The translations under genes were made by a program, and so were the position numbers. Under the pieces are notes generated by a model, which did not search any database, was not told the origin of the DNA, and worked only from the letters and a program-made list of their open reading frames with translations. This document shows positions 36,225 through 44,889 of a DNA stretch of 64,000 bases, one piece after another (positions within the stretch are counted from its first letter, which is position 1; every line of letters starts with the position of its first letter). This DNA is from PALSA-505 sp036501145 (GTDB taxonomy: Bacteria > Actinomycetota > Actinomycetes > Streptosporangiales > Streptosporangiaceae): assembly GCA_036501145.1 (NCBI GenBank), contig DASYAV010000238.1:62001-126000 (forward strand), in the 5' to 3' direction.

Positions 36225-38743
36225 AAGCCGTCGTGATGGCCGGGGGCGAGGGCACCCGGTTGCGGCCGATGACCGCCAGCCAGCCCAAACCGATGCTGCC
36301 GGTGGTCAACCGGCCGATCATGGAGCACGTGCTCCGGCTGCTCAAACGGCACGGGTTCACCGACACCGTGGTCACCGTCCAGTTCCTCGCCGCGCTGGTG
36401 CGCAACTACTTCGGCGACGGTGAGGACTTCGGGCTGAACCTGCAGTACGCCACCGAGGAAAGCCCGCTGGGCACGGCCGGCAGCGTGCGGAACGCCGCCG
36501 ACGCGCTGCGCGAGGAGCCATTCCTCGTCATCTCCGGTGACGCGCTCACTGACATCGACCTGTCCGAGCTGGTGAAGTTCCATCGGCTGAACGGTGCCCT
36601 GGTGACCGTGGCGCTCAGCCGGGTGCCCAATCCGCTGGAATTCGGCATCGTGATCACCGGCGAGGACGGGCGCATCCAGCGTTTCCTGGAGAAACCCACC
36701 TGGGGCCAGGTGTTCTCGGACACGGTGAACACCGGTGTCTACGTGATGGAGCCCGAAGTGCTGGCCGAGGTGCCGGCCGGTGAGATGGTCGACTGGTCCG
36801 GCGACGTGTTCCCCCGGCTGCTCGAGCGCGGCGCCCCGCTGTACGGCTGGGTGGGTGACGGCTACTGGGAGGACATCGGCACCCACGAGGCCTACCTGAA
36901 AGCCCAGGCGGACGTGATGGCGGGCCGGGTGCTGGCCGACATCGACGGCTTCGAGGTGTCCCCGGGCGTGTGGGTCGCCGACGGCGCCGAGGTGGATCCC
37001 GAGGCGGTGCTGACCGGGCCGCTGGTCATCGGCGAGTACTCCAAGATCGAGGGCGGCGCGACGCTGCGCGAGTACACCGTGGTCGGCAGCAACGTGGTGG
37101 TGAAGGAGGGCGCGTTCCTGCACCGCGCCGTGGTGCACGCCAACGTCTACATCGGCCAGGGGGCGAACCTGCGCGGCTGTGTCATCGGCAAGAAGACCGA
37201 CGTCATGGCCGGGGCGCGGATCGAAGAGGACGCCGTCATCGGGGACGAGTGCATGATCGAGCCCGAGGCTTACCTGTCCGCCGGGGTGAAGGTCTACCCG
37301 TTCAAGACCATCGAGGCCGGCGCGGTGGTGAACACCAGCGTGATCTGGGAGTCCCGCGGCCAGGCCACGCTGTTCGGCCGCCGCGGCGTCTCCGGGCTGA
37401 TCAACGTGGAGATCACCCCCGAGCTGTGCGTGCGGCTGGCCAGCGCCTACGCCAGCACGCTGAAGAAGGGCTCGACCGTCACCACGTCCCGGGACGCCTC
37501 CCGGGCGGGCCGGACCTTCAAGCGCGCGGTACAGGCCGCGCTCAACGCCAGCGCGATCAACGTGGTGGACCTGGAGGCGCAGCCGCTGCCGGTGGCCAGG
37601 TTCGAGACCGGGCGCGGCGGCTACAGCGGCGGCATCGCGATCCGCACCGCGCCGGGTGACTCGCAGTCCATCGACCTGGTCTTCCTGGACGAGCACGGCA
37701 CCGACCTGTCCCCGGCGGCGCGGCGCAGGCTGGAGCGGGTGTTCTCACGGCAGGAGTTCCGCCGTGCCTTCCCCGGCGAGATCGCCGAGCTGTCCTACCC
37801 GCCGCGGATCATCGAGTCCTACACCAGGGAACTGCTGCGCTGCGTGAACATGGCCGACGTCCGTGAAGCCGGGCCGGCCGACGCGCCGGGCGGGCTCAAG
37901 CTGGTGGCGGACACCGCCGGCGGCACCGCGTCGCTGGTGCTGCCCGGGCTGCTGGGCCTGATCGGCGTGGACGTGCTCACCGTGAACAACCGGCTGGACG
38001 AGATCTCCCCGACGGAGACGCTGGCCCAGGCCCGGGCCGGGCTGCAGCGGGTCAGCGATCTGGTGTCGTCGTCGCGGGCCGCGTTCGGCGTGCGGTTCGA
38101 CCCGGTGGGGGAGCGGATCGCGCTGCTCGACGACAAGGGGCAGGTGGTCAGCGACGACCGCGCGCTGCTGGTGGTGCTCGACCTGGTGGCCGCGGAGCGG
38201 AAGACCGGCCGGGTCGCGCTGCCGGTGACCACCACCCGGGTGGCCGAGCAGGTGTGCCGCCACCACGGCGTGCGGGTGGACTGGACCGCCACCTCGCTGG
38301 ACGCGCTGACCGAAGCCGCCGCGGCCGGCGACGTGATCCTGGCCGCCGACGGGCGCGGCGGGTTCATCGTGCCCGAGTTCTCACCCGCGGTCGACGGCAT
38401 CGCGGCCTTCACCCGGCTGCTCGGCCTGGTGGCCCGGGCCCGGCTGACGCTCAGCCAGATCGACGCCAGGATCCCGGAGGCACACCTGCTCCGGCTGTCG
38501 GTGCCCACCCCGTGGGAGGCCAAGGGCGGGGTGATGCGCGCGGTGGTGGAGCAGGCCGGGGACCGCCCGCTGGACACCACCGACGGGGTCCGGGTGACCG
38601 AGGAGGGACGCGGCTGGGTGCTGGTGCTGCCCGACCCGTCCGGCCCGCTCACCCACCTGTGGGCCGAGGGCGACGACGACGACGCGGCGCAGTCGCTGCT
38701 GGACGAGTGGGGCGGGGTGGTGGGTCGGGCCGCCGCCCGCTGA
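36221..38743 (+). CDS. Mannose-1-phosphate guanylyltransferase with PMM-like C-terminal domain
   Basis: Makes GDP-mannose from mannose-1-phosphate and GTP. Residues ~1-230 are the nucleotidyltransferase (VMAGGEGTRLRPMT, then QPKPMLPVVNRPI); ~250-360 are left-handed beta-helix hexapeptide repeats (VLTGPLVIGEYSKIEGGATL and so on). Residues ~380-840 resemble phosphohexomutases. The expected phosphoserine loop (T-A-S-H-N-P) is replaced by VTTSRDASRAGR, so mutase activity is doubtful. 840 residues is typical of this actinobacterial hybrid. Start GTG overlaps the upstream stop. GDP-mannose feeds cell-envelope mannosylation. Confidence 0.9.
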   Translation: MKAVVMAGGEGTRLRPMTASQPKPMLPVVNRPIMEHVLRLLKRHGFTDTVVTVQFLAALVRNYFGDGEDFGLNLQYATEESPLGTAGSVRNAADALREEPFLVISGDALTDIDLSELVKFHRLNGALVTVALSRVPNPLEFGIVITGEDGRIQRFLEKPTWGQVFSDTVNTGVYVMEPEVLAEVPAGEMVDWSGDVFPRLLERGAPLYGWVGDGYWEDIGTHEAYLKAQADVMAGRVLADIDGFEVSPGVWVADGAEVDPEAVLTGPLVIGEYSKIEGGATLREYTVVGSNVVVKEGAFLHRAVVHANVYIGQGANLRGCVIGKKTDVMAGARIEEDAVIGDECMIEPEAYLSAGVKVYPFKTIEAGAVVNTSVIWESRGQATLFGRRGVSGLINVEITPELCVRLASAYASTLKKGSTVTTSRDASRAGRTFKRAVQAALNASAINVVDLEAQPLPVARFETGRGGYSGGIAIRTAPGDSQSIDLVFLDEHGTDLSPAARRRLERVFSRQEFRRAFPGEIAELSYPPRIIESYTRELLRCVNMADVREAGPADAPGGLKLVADTAGGTASLVLPGLLGLIGVDVLTVNNRLDEISPTETLAQARAGLQRVSDLVSSSRAAFGVRFDPVGERIALLDDKGQVVSDDRALLVVLDLVAAERKTGRVALPVTTTRVAEQVCRHHGVRVDWTATSLDALTEAAAAGDVILAADGRGGFIVPEFSPAVDGIAAFTRLLGLVARARLTLSQIDARIPEAHLLRLSVPTPWEAKGGVMRAVVEQAGDRPLDTTDGVRVTEEGRGWVLVLPDPSGPLTHLWAEGDDDDAAQSLLDEWGGVVGRAAAR

Positions 38744-39005
38744 ATAACCCTGAGTGCACGGCTGGACCGGGACCGTCATGGCCACCCGGCGGGGCGGTGT
38801 CACGTGGAAGAATCTTGCGATGGCCAGTTCCCCGGGCGGCGCGCCCCGCCGGCGTTGGCGCCGCGGTCTCGCGTGGCGCGTGGACCGCCGAGCCGCGGCC
38901 CGGGTAGCGTTGACGCCGTCACCTGAGTTCACGCCGCGGGCCAGCCAAACCGGCCGGAGTCCCGCCCCGACCGCATGGCCGATGGATGGGAGGCCGGGCG
39001 AAGTA

Positions 39006-39563
39006 ATGCCGAGCGTCCACTGCAGCAGGTGCGGCCGCCCCAATGCCGAGGGCGCCCGCTTCTGCTCACATTGCGGCAGCCCGCTGGGGCGTGCCGCCAG
39101 CGGCGAACGGCCTGGCGAATCCACCTCGACGATCTCGCTCGGCGGGCCGGAGGCCGCGCCGGCCGAAACCGACGTCGCCGCCGACGAGCCGGCCGCCGAT
39201 GCGGCCGCGGTCGAGGCGCTGCCGCCCGGCACCGCCCTGCTCGTGGTCCGCCGCGGGCCGAACGCGGGCAGCAGGTTCCTGCTGGACAGCGACCTGACCA
39301 CAGCGGGGCGCCATCCGGAGAGCGACATCTTCCTCGATGACGTCACCGTGTCCCGCCGGCACGCCGAGTTCTACCGGCAGGGCGAGTCGTTCACGGTGCG
39401 TGACGTCGGCAGCCTGAATGGCACCTACGTCAACCGCGAGCGCATCGAGGAAGCCGGGCTGAACGGCGGCGACGAGGTCCAGGTGGGCAAGTTCCGGCTG
39501 ATCTTCCTCACCCGCCCGCCGCGTGATGGCCTCGATGGCGGGGGTGCGGCGGACACGGCATGA
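39006..39563 (+). CDS. Zinc-ribbon/FHA domain protein, GarA-like
   Basis: 185 residues. A zinc ribbon opens the protein (CSRCGRPNAEGARFCSHCG). A linker follows with Thr/Ser-rich STSTISL, which recalls the phosphorylated threonines of GarA. A C-terminal FHA domain closes it (TAGRHPESDIFLDDVTVSRRH, SLNGTYVNRERI). FHA domains bind phosphothreonine; GarA/OdhI control 2-oxoglutarate metabolism under PknB/PknG. The order FHA-FtsR-bifunctional nuclease-MerR is a known conserved actinobacterial block and supports the call. The ATG at 39006 is used; the frame is open upstream to 38754 but that part is Arg-rich and unsupported. The 262-bp gap before it holds no clear signal. The stop overlaps the next start (ATGA). 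Confidence 0.82.
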   Translation: MPSVHCSRCGRPNAEGARFCSHCGSPLGRAASGERPGESTSTISLGGPEAAPAETDVAADEPAADAAAVEALPPGTALLVVRRGPNAGSRFLLDSDLTTAGRHPESDIFLDDVTVSRRHAEFYRQGESFTVRDVGSLNGTYVNRERIEEAGLNGGDEVQVGKFRLIFLTRPPRDGLDGGGAADTA

Positions 39564-40216
39564 GCGCTCAGCCTGCCCGGGCTTATTACGGCATCGGCGA
39601 GGTGCTTGCCCAGCTCACCGGCGAGTTCCCGGACATCCGTATCTCGAAGATCCGGTTCCTGGAGTCGGAGGGGCTGATCGAGCCTGCCCGTTCGCAGTCC
39701 GGGTACCGCCGGTTCAGCCGGCGGGACGTGGAGCGGCTGCGGTACATCCTCACCGCACAGCGGGACCACTACCTGCCACTGCGGGTGATCAGGGAGAAGC
39801 TGGACTCGCCGGACGGCGCCGCCGAACTGGCCCGGCCGGCCCGCGACGGCGCCATGCTGACCCGGGCGGAACTGCTGGCGGCGGCCGGGATCGAGGCGGG
39901 CTCGCTGGACGAGCTCGAGGAGTTCGGGCTGATCCGCCGCCGGGGCAGGCAGTACGGCCAGGAGGCGCTGAGCGTGGCCAGGCTGGCCGCGGAGCTGGCC
40001 AGGTTCGGTGTGCAGCCCCGGCACCTGCGGGCGGTCAAGGCTTCAGCTGAGCGCGAAACTTCGCTGATCGAGCAGGTGGTCGCGCCGGTGCTGCGGCAGC
40101 GCAGCCCGGGCGCGGTGGAACGGGCAGGCCAGACGGCGCGGGACATCGCGGCGCTGTCCATGCGGCTGCACGCCGCCCTGCTGGAGGCCGAACTGGGCGA
40201 GGCCGGGCTGGCCTAG
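39560..40216 (+). CDS. ftsR: MerR-family regulator, FtsR-like
   Basis: 218 residues. It carries an N-terminal MerR winged helix (YGIGEVLAQLTGEFPDIRIS, RFLESEGLIEPARSQSGYRRF) and a helical C-terminal part. In Corynebacterium the orthologue in this neighbourhood, FtsR, activates ftsZ and affects cell division. The call rests on motif and gene order. It is coupled to the FHA gene through ATGA. Confidence 0.75.
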   Translation: MSAQPARAYYGIGEVLAQLTGEFPDIRISKIRFLESEGLIEPARSQSGYRRFSRRDVERLRYILTAQRDHYLPLRVIREKLDSPDGAAELARPARDGAMLTRAELLAAAGIEAGSLDELEEFGLIRRRGRQYGQEALSVARLAAELARFGVQPRHLRAVKASAERETSLIEQVVAPVLRQRSPGAVERAGQTARDIAALSMRLHAALLEAELGEAGLA

Positions 40217-40372
40217 GGGCGGCTCGGGCCCCGGGTTAGCGCCGCCGGCCTGGGCGGGTACTGGACAGGTGAGAGCGGCCCGAGGTCCGCTCCGGCGCGA
40301 TAGCGGGTGTACTTTGACAAAGGGAGTGCCCCCGATCAGGGCCGAGGGTTGACCAAGCGCGGAGGAGCCGCC

Positions 40373-40843
40373 GTGAGGCAGATGGAGGTCGTCGGCGTCC
40401 GGGTCGAGATGCCAACGAACCAGCCCATCGTCCTGCTGAAGGAGATGCAGGGCGAAAGGTACCTGCCGATTTGGATCGGCGCAGTCGAGGCAACCGCGAT
40501 CGCGTTTGCCCAGCAGGGCATGGTCCCGCCGCGGCCGCTGACGCATGACCTGCTGCGCGACGTGCTCGAGGCGCTCGGCGTGCAGCTGCGCACGGTCAAG
40601 ATCACCGCGCTGCGGGATGGCATCTACTTCGCCGACCTGGTCTTCTCCAACGGGAAGGAAGTCAGCGCCCGGCCGTCGGACTCGATCGCGCTCGCGCTCC
40701 GGACCGGGGCGGAAATCTTCGCCAGCGAGGAGATACTCGACGAGGCGGGCGTGCCGATCCCTGACGAGCAGGAAGACGAGGTCGAGAAGTTCCGCGAGTT
40801 CCTCGATACGATCACCCCAGAGGACTTCGGGCGCTCCACTTGA
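40373..40843 (+). CDS. Bifunctional nuclease (BFN) family protein
   Basis: 156 residues of the DUF151/BFN family: VVGVRVEMPTNQPIVLLKEM, LPIWIGAVEATAIAFA, LTHDLLRDVLEALG, then RPSDSIALALRTGAEIFASE. Plant members show DNase and RNase activity; the bacterial role is not settled. The C-terminus is acidic (PDEQEDEVEKFREFLD). GGAGGAG lies 5 bases before the GTG at 40373. It lies between the two MerR genes of the conserved block. Confidence 0.88.
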   Translation: MRQMEVVGVRVEMPTNQPIVLLKEMQGERYLPIWIGAVEATAIAFAQQGMVPPRPLTHDLLRDVLEALGVQLRTVKITALRDGIYFADLVFSNGKEVSARPSDSIALALRTGAEIFASEEILDEAGVPIPDEQEDEVEKFREFLDTITPEDFGRST

Positions 40844-40897
40844 TGTAGCGGTTCGTCGCATTTTGGCGCACAGTAAGCGACGCGCCGAGGGGGATCG

Positions 40898-40926
40898 TTG
40901 ACGGGTGATGCCCGTCGGCCTAGCGT
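40898..40926 (+). promoter_or_regulatory. Promoter of the second MerR gene
   Basis: TTGACG at 40898-40903, a 17-base spacer, then TAGCGT at 40921-40926: the clearest housekeeping sigma promoter in the window. It also shows that the in-frame TTG at 40898 is not a start codon. Confidence 0.65.
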
Positions 40927-40975
40927 GCGATACGGGCACCAGGACACGTCCTGGGACAGCCCGTCGGAGGTGGGT

Positions 40976-41596
40976 GTGACGGCAGCAAATGGTGACAGCG
41001 GGACGTCGGGTGACCGCGCCTGGCACACTGCGGCCAGCCAGGCAGGGGAACAGGGCCTGCTGTTCGGTGATCAGGAGCTTTCCGAAGGCCCGGCCGGGGA
41101 CGAGAACACCGGCTACCGCGGCCCGATGGCCTGCACCGCGGCCGGAATCACCTACCGCCAGCTGGACTACTGGGCGCGCACCGGGCTGGTGCAGCCGAGC
41201 GTGCGCGCGGCACAGGGATCCGGCTCCCAGCGGTTGTACAGCTTCCGCGACATCCTGGTGCTCAAGGTCGTGAAGCGGCTGCTCGAGACGGGCATTTCGC
41301 TGCAGCAGATCCGCACCGCGGTGCAGCACCTGCGCGAGCGCGGCACGCACGACCTGGCGCAGGTCACGCTGATGAGCGACGGCGCCAGCGTGTACGAGTG
41401 CACGTCCACCGACGAGGTCGTGGATCTGCTGCAGGGCGGCCAGGGCGTCTTCGGGATCGCGCTCGGCCGGGTCTGGCACGAGGTGGAGGGCAGCCTCGCC
41501 GAACTGCCCGGCATCCGCGCCGAGGACGGCGAGCCCACCGCGGGTGGCCAGGCGGGCGACGAGCTCGCCGTCCGCCGCGCGCGCCGGACGGGCTGA
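40976..41596 (+). CDS. MerR-family regulator, second of the garA block
   Basis: About 206 residues. After a ~40-residue flexible N-terminus comes a MerR domain (YRGPMACTAAGITYRQLDYW, RTGLVQPSVRAAQGSGSQRL, then SFRDILVLKVVKRLLETGIS). It corresponds to the conserved MerR gene after the nuclease gene in actinomycetes, whose target is not established. The GTG at 40976 has GGAGG 5 bases upstream and follows the promoter; the longer frame from 40898 overlaps that promoter. Confidence 0.82.
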   Translation: MTAANGDSGTSGDRAWHTAASQAGEQGLLFGDQELSEGPAGDENTGYRGPMACTAAGITYRQLDYWARTGLVQPSVRAAQGSGSQRLYSFRDILVLKVVKRLLETGISLQQIRTAVQHLRERGTHDLAQVTLMSDGASVYECTSTDEVVDLLQGGQGVFGIALGRVWHEVEGSLAELPGIRAEDGEPTAGGQAGDELAVRRARRTG

Positions 41597-41828
41597 CCCG
41601 CTGCCGCGGTTTCGCCGGACTGATAGCGTTCTTGTAGTCGCCTGGGTCCGCCTTGGCCTGGGCTTGAGGTTCACTTCCGCGCGGTGACGGGGCGGTGGCG
41701 GGGACGCGTGTCCCGTTCCGCTGCGATTCTGGACGTCTCTCGTGGGCCACGGGTCGCACCTTCTGCATCACTTAGGCACCGGCGGCCCCGGGTGGCCCGC
41801 GCCGCCGGGCGGCGACGAGAGACACGCC

Positions 41829-43013
41829 ATGCCCTCCGCCTCTTCCGGCTACCGTCCCCTGCTGCGCACTTCCGGTGCCGCCGCCTTCTTCTTCACCGCG
41901 GCGGTCGCCCGGGTCGGTGTCGCGATGACCGGCCTCGGCCTGATCTGGCTGCTGCACGCCCGCACCGGCTCCTACGGCACGGCCGGCCTGGCCACGGCCG
42001 GCTTCGCCGTCGCCGAGGCACTGATCGGGCCGCACGTGGCCCGCCTGACCGACTGCTATGGCCAGACCCGGGTGCTGCCGTTCTCCCTGCTCGCACACGG
42101 CGCCGCCATCGCCGGTGTGCTGGTGTCCGCCACTCCGGCCGTCGCGATCGCCGCCGCCACCTGCGCCGGCGCCGCCGTGCCTCAGTTCGGCGCGCTGTCC
42201 GCCGCCCGCTGGGCGTACCTGCTGCGCACCGGGCGGGCGGCTGAGCTGCCCGCCGCCTTCTCCCTGGAATCGCTGGCCAACGCCACCGCCTACCTCCTCG
42301 GGCCGGTCCTGGTCAGCGCGCTCGGCGCGGCCGGTGACACCACGCTGGCCAGCGCCATCGCCGCGGCGCTGATCCTCGGCGGGGGAGCGGCGCTGGCCGC
42401 CCAGCGCCGTACCGCGCCCCGGCCCGCGCGCGAGCACGCCGAACGCGCCGGCGCCAAGGGGACGCTGCTGCGGCCGGAATTCCTCCTGGTGACCCTGCTC
42501 GCCCTGGCCATCGGGCTCTACTTCGGCACGATGAGCGTGGCGGTGAGCGCCTATGCCATCGGCCACGGAGTGCCCGGCGCGGCCGCGCTGATCATCGCCG
42601 CCGCCGGCCTCAGCGGGCTGCTGGCCGGCTGGCTCTACGGGCTGCGCCGGCACCGCGCCCCGGCGCGCCGCCAGCTGATCATCGTCACTGGCTGGCTCAC
42701 CGGTACCGGGCTGCTGCTTCCCTGGGCGCCGTCGGTGTTCTGGCTGGGCGTGGCCGCGGTGCTGACGGAGGCGGCGGTGCCGCCCACGCTGGTGCTGCTG
42801 AATCTCCGCACCGAGAAGGCCGTCCATCCCGCGGCCCTGACTCAGGCGTTCACCTGGAACAACTCCGCCACTGCGGCTGGCTCGGCCCTGGCGGCCGCGC
42901 TGGCCGGCCGGGCCGCCGACACGTGGGGAGCCGCGGCCGCCCTCGCCCAGGCGCCCATGGCCGGCGGCGTCCTGCTGATTCTCGCGCTCGTCCTCTGGCG
43001 GCTGCCGGAATGA
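41829..43013 (+). CDS. MFS transporter
   Basis: 394 residues, about twelve membrane segments: ATAGFAVAEALIGPHVARLTD is the motif A region, and AQFGALSAARWAYLL-type motif B (VPQFGALSAARWAYLL) follows. A sugar-efflux or drug-efflux role is possible. The ATG at 41829 has GAGAGA 6 bases upstream. The 232-bp gap before it (41597-41828) shows no clear promoter or hairpin. Its TGA at 43011-43013 lies inside the palindromic operator of the next operon, so expression of the two units may be linked. Confidence 0.8.
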   Translation: MPSASSGYRPLLRTSGAAAFFFTAAVARVGVAMTGLGLIWLLHARTGSYGTAGLATAGFAVAEALIGPHVARLTDCYGQTRVLPFSLLAHGAAIAGVLVSATPAVAIAAATCAGAAVPQFGALSAARWAYLLRTGRAAELPAAFSLESLANATAYLLGPVLVSALGAAGDTTLASAIAAALILGGGAALAAQRRTAPRPAREHAERAGAKGTLLRPEFLLVTLLALAIGLYFGTMSVAVSAYAIGHGVPGAAALIIAAAGLSGLLAGWLYGLRRHRAPARRQLIIVTGWLTGTGLLLPWAPSVFWLGVAAVLTEAAVPPTLVLLNLRTEKAVHPAALTQAFTWNNSATAAGSALAAALAGRAADTWGAAAALAQAPMAGGVLLILALVLWRLPE

Positions 43014-43039
43014 CTAGATAGACTGACCTACCTAGTCAT
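43010..43039. promoter_or_regulatory. 30-bp TetR operator overlapping the MFS stop codon
   Basis: ATGACTAGATAG and CTACCTAGTCAT are 12-bp inverted arms with one mismatch around a 6-base centre. It ends 16 bases before the tetR start and so is well placed for self-repression of the tetR-eamA operon. Confidence 0.75.
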
Positions 43040-43055
43040 GTGCAGGAGGTACCGG

Positions 43056-43652
43056 GTGGGGGATGAGCGTGCCCGGGCCGGCCGGGACCGGCCGGCCCGG
43101 GAGCGGCTGCTCGCGGCGGCGGCGCGGCGGTTCTACGCCGACGGCCTCACCGCGACCGGGATCGACACGATCACGTCCGAGGCGGGCGTGGCCAAGATGA
43201 GCCTGTACAACAACTTCTCCTCCAAGGCCGACCTGGTGCATGCCTACCTGGAAGAACGGCATCAGGAGTGGCTGGGCCTGTACCGGCGGCGGCTGTCGGC
43301 GGCGGCTGGGCCGGCCGAGCGGGTGCTCGCCGTGTTCGACGCGTACACCGATCATGCGGAACTGCCCCCGGCGCCCGGATTCCGCGGATGCGGCCTGCTC
43401 AACGCCGCCGCCGAACTGCCCGTCGGCGATGCGGGCCGGGCCGTCGTGCGGCGGCACAAGGAGGAGGTCGAGGACCTGCTCGCGGAGCACCTGCTCGAAC
43501 TGCTGCCGGGCGCGCCACAGCGGGCCCGCGCCGCCGCCGGGCACCTGGCGTTCATCCTGGAAGGCGCGATGGTGCGGGCCGGGCTCGAAGGGGACGTCGC
43601 CCGGCTGCGGCAGGCCCGCACCATCGCGGCCGGCCTGCTGGGCCGGCTGTGA
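43056..43652 (+). CDS. TetR-family regulator of the EamA exporter operon
   Basis: 198 residues. The DNA-binding domain is RERLLAAAARRFYADGLTAT, then ITSEAGVAKMSLYNNFSSKA. The C-terminal part contains GFRGCGLLNAAAELP, as in the YxaF/LmrA group. The GTG at 43056 has AGGAGG 6 bases upstream; the ATG at 43038 lies inside the operator and is not the start. The eamA gene follows on the same strand, so the pair looks like a self-regulated export module. Confidence 0.85.
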   Translation: MGDERARAGRDRPARERLLAAAARRFYADGLTATGIDTITSEAGVAKMSLYNNFSSKADLVHAYLEERHQEWLGLYRRRLSAAAGPAERVLAVFDAYTDHAELPPAPGFRGCGLLNAAAELPVGDAGRAVVRRHKEEVEDLLAEHLLELLPGAPQRARAAAGHLAFILEGAMVRAGLEGDVARLRQARTIAAGLLGRL

Positions 43653-43659
43653 CCGGCGC

Positions 43660-43741
43660 AGGCGGAGAAACGAACCGGGGCACCGTGAGCGACGCGTGCG
43701 CGGCAGGCGGAGCAGCGAACCGGGAGGCACCGTGAGCCGGC
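43660..43741 (+). repeat. Local ~35-bp duplication duplicating a start region
   Basis: CAGGCGGAGAAACGAACCGG then GGCACCGTGAGC is followed after a short gap by CAGGCGGAGCAGCGAACCGG then GAGGCACCGTGAGC. Each copy ends in a GTG codon; the second is the eamA start. Confidence 0.75.
43685..43735 (+). CDS. 16-codon upstream frame coupled to eamA
   Basis: A frame MSDACAAGGAANREAP starts at the GTG of the first duplicated copy and ends in a TGA overlapping the eamA GTG (GTGA). It was apparently created by the local duplication. It may only serve to load ribosomes. Confidence 0.3.
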   Translation: MSDACAAGGAANREAP

Positions 43742-44889
43742 CGGTCACGCGCCCGCGCGGTAACGCGGGCGCGGGCGCGGGTGCACTGTGCGTGCTCGCG
43801 GCCTCGGTGCTGTGGGGCACCACGGGCACCGCGGCCACCTTCGCCCCGGCCGTCGGCCCGCTGGCCATCGGGGCCGCCGCGATGGGCCTGGGCGGCCTGC
43901 TGCAGGCGCTGACCGCCGCCCCCCGGATCGCCGGCGAGCGGGCCGGGCTGCGGGCGAACCGCGGCGTGCTGGCGGCCGGGGCCGCAGCCGTGGCGGTGTA
44001 CCCGCTGGCGTTCTACACCTCGATGCGGCTGGCCGGGGTCGCGGCCGGCACGGTGGTGTCCATCGGCTCGGCGCCGCTCGCCGCCGCCCTGATCGAGCGG
44101 ACCGTGGACCGGCAGCGGCTGCCGGCCCGCTCGGTGGCCGCTGCCGTCCTGGGTATGGCCGGCATCGTGCTGCTGTGCCTGGCCGAAGGCGCCCGGACGC
44201 ACACCGGTGCGGGCACCACCCGGGCCACCGTGCTCGGGGTCGGCCTGGGGCTGGTCGCTGGGCTGACCTACGCCCTCTACTCGTGGGCCGCGCACCGGCT
44301 GATGCGCCGCGGGGTGGGCCGCCGCGCCGCGATGGGCGGCATCTTCGGTCTCGGTGGGCTGCTGCTCCTGCCCGTGCTGCTGGCCACCGGGGCACCGTTC
44401 GGTGATTCGTGGGCGAACCTGGGCGTCGGGGCGTACATGGCCGTGCTGCCGATGTTCGCCGGGTACACGCTGTTCGGCTGGGGGCTCACCCGGGTGCCGG
44501 CGAGCACGGCGACGACGCTGTCGCTGCTCGAGCCCGCGGTCGCGGCCGTGCTGGCGGTGCTGGTCGTCGGCGAGCGGCTGCCGGTGCTCGGCTGGGCCGG
44601 CATCGGGCTCGTCGTCGGCTGCCTGGCCGTCCTCACCGCGCCCGCGCTGCCGGCCAGCCCGGCCTGGCGGGCAGCCGTTTTCTGCGCCGGAAAGACACCC
44701 TGCGGCGGTGTGCGCCGCGCCGCCGGGCCGTGGCCGGCTCGGGTAAGCTCGGCGGATAGCCGACGACCTCGTCCGGGAGAGATCCCAGGCAGCCAGCCAG
44801 GGACGCCGAAGGGGCAACCTCCCCGGAACCTCTCAGGCTCAAAGGACCGGACGGGACAGGCAGCTCTGGAATCACCTTCGCGGTGGTGA
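43732..44889 (+). CDS. EamA/DMT-family exporter with an extended read-through tail
   Basis: Ten-helix drug/metabolite transporter of the RhtA/YdcZ-like EamA type: VLAASVLWGTTGTAATFAP opens the first repeat, LTYALYSWAAHRLMRRGVG the second, and ASTATTLSLLEPAVAAVLAV closes the core near residue 290. The normal protein would end near ALPASPAW (about residue 314). Instead the frame passes through a 30-bp repeat copy (FCAGKTPCGG), then the gcvP promoter region and the glycine riboswitch, stopping at 44889. This gives a hydrophilic 70-residue tail of no recognisable fold. GGGAGG lies 4 bases before the GTG. Export of amino acids or drugs is possible; substrate unknown. Confidence 0.82.
   Translation: MSRPVTRPRGNAGAGAGALCVLAASVLWGTTGTAATFAPAVGPLAIGAAAMGLGGLLQALTAAPRIAGERAGLRANRGVLAAGAAAVAVYPLAFYTSMRLAGVAAGTVVSIGSAPLAAALIERTVDRQRLPARSVAAAVLGMAGIVLLCLAEGARTHTGAGTTRATVLGVGLGLVAGLTYALYSWAAHRLMRRGVGRRAAMGGIFGLGGLLLLPVLLATGAPFGDSWANLGVGAYMAVLPMFAGYTLFGWGLTRVPASTATTLSLLEPAVAAVLAVLVVGERLPVLGWAGIGLVVGCLAVLTAPALPASPAWRAAVFCAGKTPCGGVRRAAGPWPARVSSADSRRPRPGEIPGSQPGTPKGQPPRNLSGSKDRTGQAALESPSRW
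44678..44706 (+). repeat. 30-bp dispersed repeat, copy E
   Basis: TTTTCTGCGCCGGAAAGAC, then ACCCTGCGGC. It is translated in the tail of the EamA protein. Confidence 0.8.
44744..44749 (+). promoter_or_regulatory. Candidate -10 box before the glycine riboswitch
   Basis: TAAGCT about 20 bases before the aptamer; no convincing -35. Confidence 0.3.

Noticed and set aside
38820..39005. N-terminal extension of the FHA protein
   Set aside because: The frame is open but the predicted sequence is Arg-rich and lacks a ribosome-binding site; the zinc ribbon begins right after the ATG at 39006.
40898..40975. TTG start at 40898 for the second MerR gene
   Set aside because: This TTG is part of a TTGACG -35 box with a 17-base spacer to TAGCGT; the GTG at 40976 has its own ribosome-binding site.
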